Shown in pieces: positions 6,163 to 6,379 of a stretch of DNA of 6,379 nt. The stretch is from DASQUP01 sp035641235 (GTDB lineage: Bacteria; Actinomycetota; CADDZG01; WHSQ01). Under the pieces are notes generated by a model, which ran no database searches, was not told where the DNA came from, and was given only the letters and a program-made list of their open reading frames with translations. The stretch spans positions 1 through 6,379 of the forward strand of contig DASQUP010000085.1 of assembly GCA_035641235.1 (NCBI GenBank). The letters run 5' to 3'. How positions within the stretch are numbered: position 1 is the stretch's first letter; every line of letters begins with the position of its first letter. Made by a program: the position numbers and the translations under genes.

Positions 6163-6202
6163 GGCACAACGGAGGCGCTCCATGGGGTGGCTCCGTTGTG
6201 CC
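6163..6202 (+). terminator. 12-bp inverted repeat after the sialidase-like remnant
   Basis: GGCACAACGGAG and CTCCGTTGTGCC form a perfect 12-bp stem around a 16-base loop that itself contains CCATGG. It starts 9 bases after the TAA at 6151-6153. The position suits the original terminator of the broken gene. The long loop and lack of a T-run leave room for another role. Confidence 0.55.
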
Positions 6203-6268
6203 ATTCGCCGACGACGCTCGTGGGAACCTGCGCGTGCTGAACCATCAACGCGCCTCGACCGCCCTCGT

Positions 6269-6323
6269 CGTTCTGACCGCGCGCCTCGGGCGTGTGTGTT
6301 TGTTACAGAACGCGGTCAGAACG
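6269..6323. repeat. 13-bp perfect inverted repeat with a 29-base spacer
   Basis: CGTTCTGACCGCG (6269-6281) and CGCGGTCAGAACG (6311-6323) are perfect reverse complements. The spacer is too long for a compact terminator loop and includes a GT-rich stretch. It may be a large-loop terminator, a regulator-binding pair or a small mobile-element trace. No gene is convincing in the flanking 6204-6379, so its context is unknown. Confidence 0.55.
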
Positions 6324-6379
6324 CAGCGCCATCCTCAAGCTCCGCTTAAAACGCCGTCTTCCCACATGCGTTCCCCACA

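Noticed and set aside
6204..6262. Short frame reading GNLRVLNHQ, resembling the LN motif of the paired membrane proteins
   Set aside because: Only R, L and N match, there is no membrane segment or start site, and it lies in a short unsupported frame, so it is probably chance.
6269..6323. Integron attC site
   Set aside because: The arm ends do not match the RYYYAAC / GTTRRRY core pattern, and no gene cassette or integrase is present.
6335..6379. Possible C-terminal codons of a minus-strand gene entering from the right edge
   Set aside because: Only about 14 codons are open and other frames are equally open, so there is no way to tell it from chance.

Overview
The window is GC-rich, by eye about 60%. 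The mix of a very large ATPase-type LuxR regulator, a BNR/sialidase-like beta-propeller remnant and strong GC preference at third codon positions suggests a soil-type actinobacterium, for example Thermoleophilia/Gaiellales-like. That placement is an inference from gene style and no marker gene is present.

Layout from left to right. Positions 1-42 are the last codons of a plus-strand gene, followed by a small hairpin. Positions 124 to about 540 hold what looks like a decayed minus-strand gene whose coding sense moves between two reading frames. The dominant gene (725-3766, plus) is an intact regulator of about 1,013 residues: N-terminal AAA/STAND-like ATPase, a long TPR-like helical region, and a C-terminal LuxR/GerE helix-turn-helix. 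A perfect 12-bp-stem hairpin (3798-3823) separates it from a convergent minus-strand gene (3869-4441).

The most interesting part is 3869-5318. Two small genes (190 and 155 aa) are transcribed divergently from a 344-bp intergenic region, and each encodes a predicted single-pass membrane protein with an extracytoplasmic C-terminal part. I assign neither to a known family, but they are recognisably related. From the start codons they align without a gap for 71 residues: Trp at residue 24, a membrane segment at about 21-42, then A-T-x-S-F-S at 55-60 and Q-Q-x-R-x-L-N at 65-71. Both also carry an 'RALNEP' motif further on. The plus-strand member ends in a textbook 13-bp-stem terminator.

From 5319 to about 5719 I see no convincing gene. 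At 5720-6153 lies the C-terminal remnant of a BNR-repeat/sialidase-like secreted protein, truncated at its 5' end and broken by a single-base frameshift near 6030. Two further long inverted repeats (6163-6202 and 6269-6323) follow. The large LuxR-type ATPase may control the neighbouring membrane-protein pair, but only proximity and a shared 13-mer hint at this.
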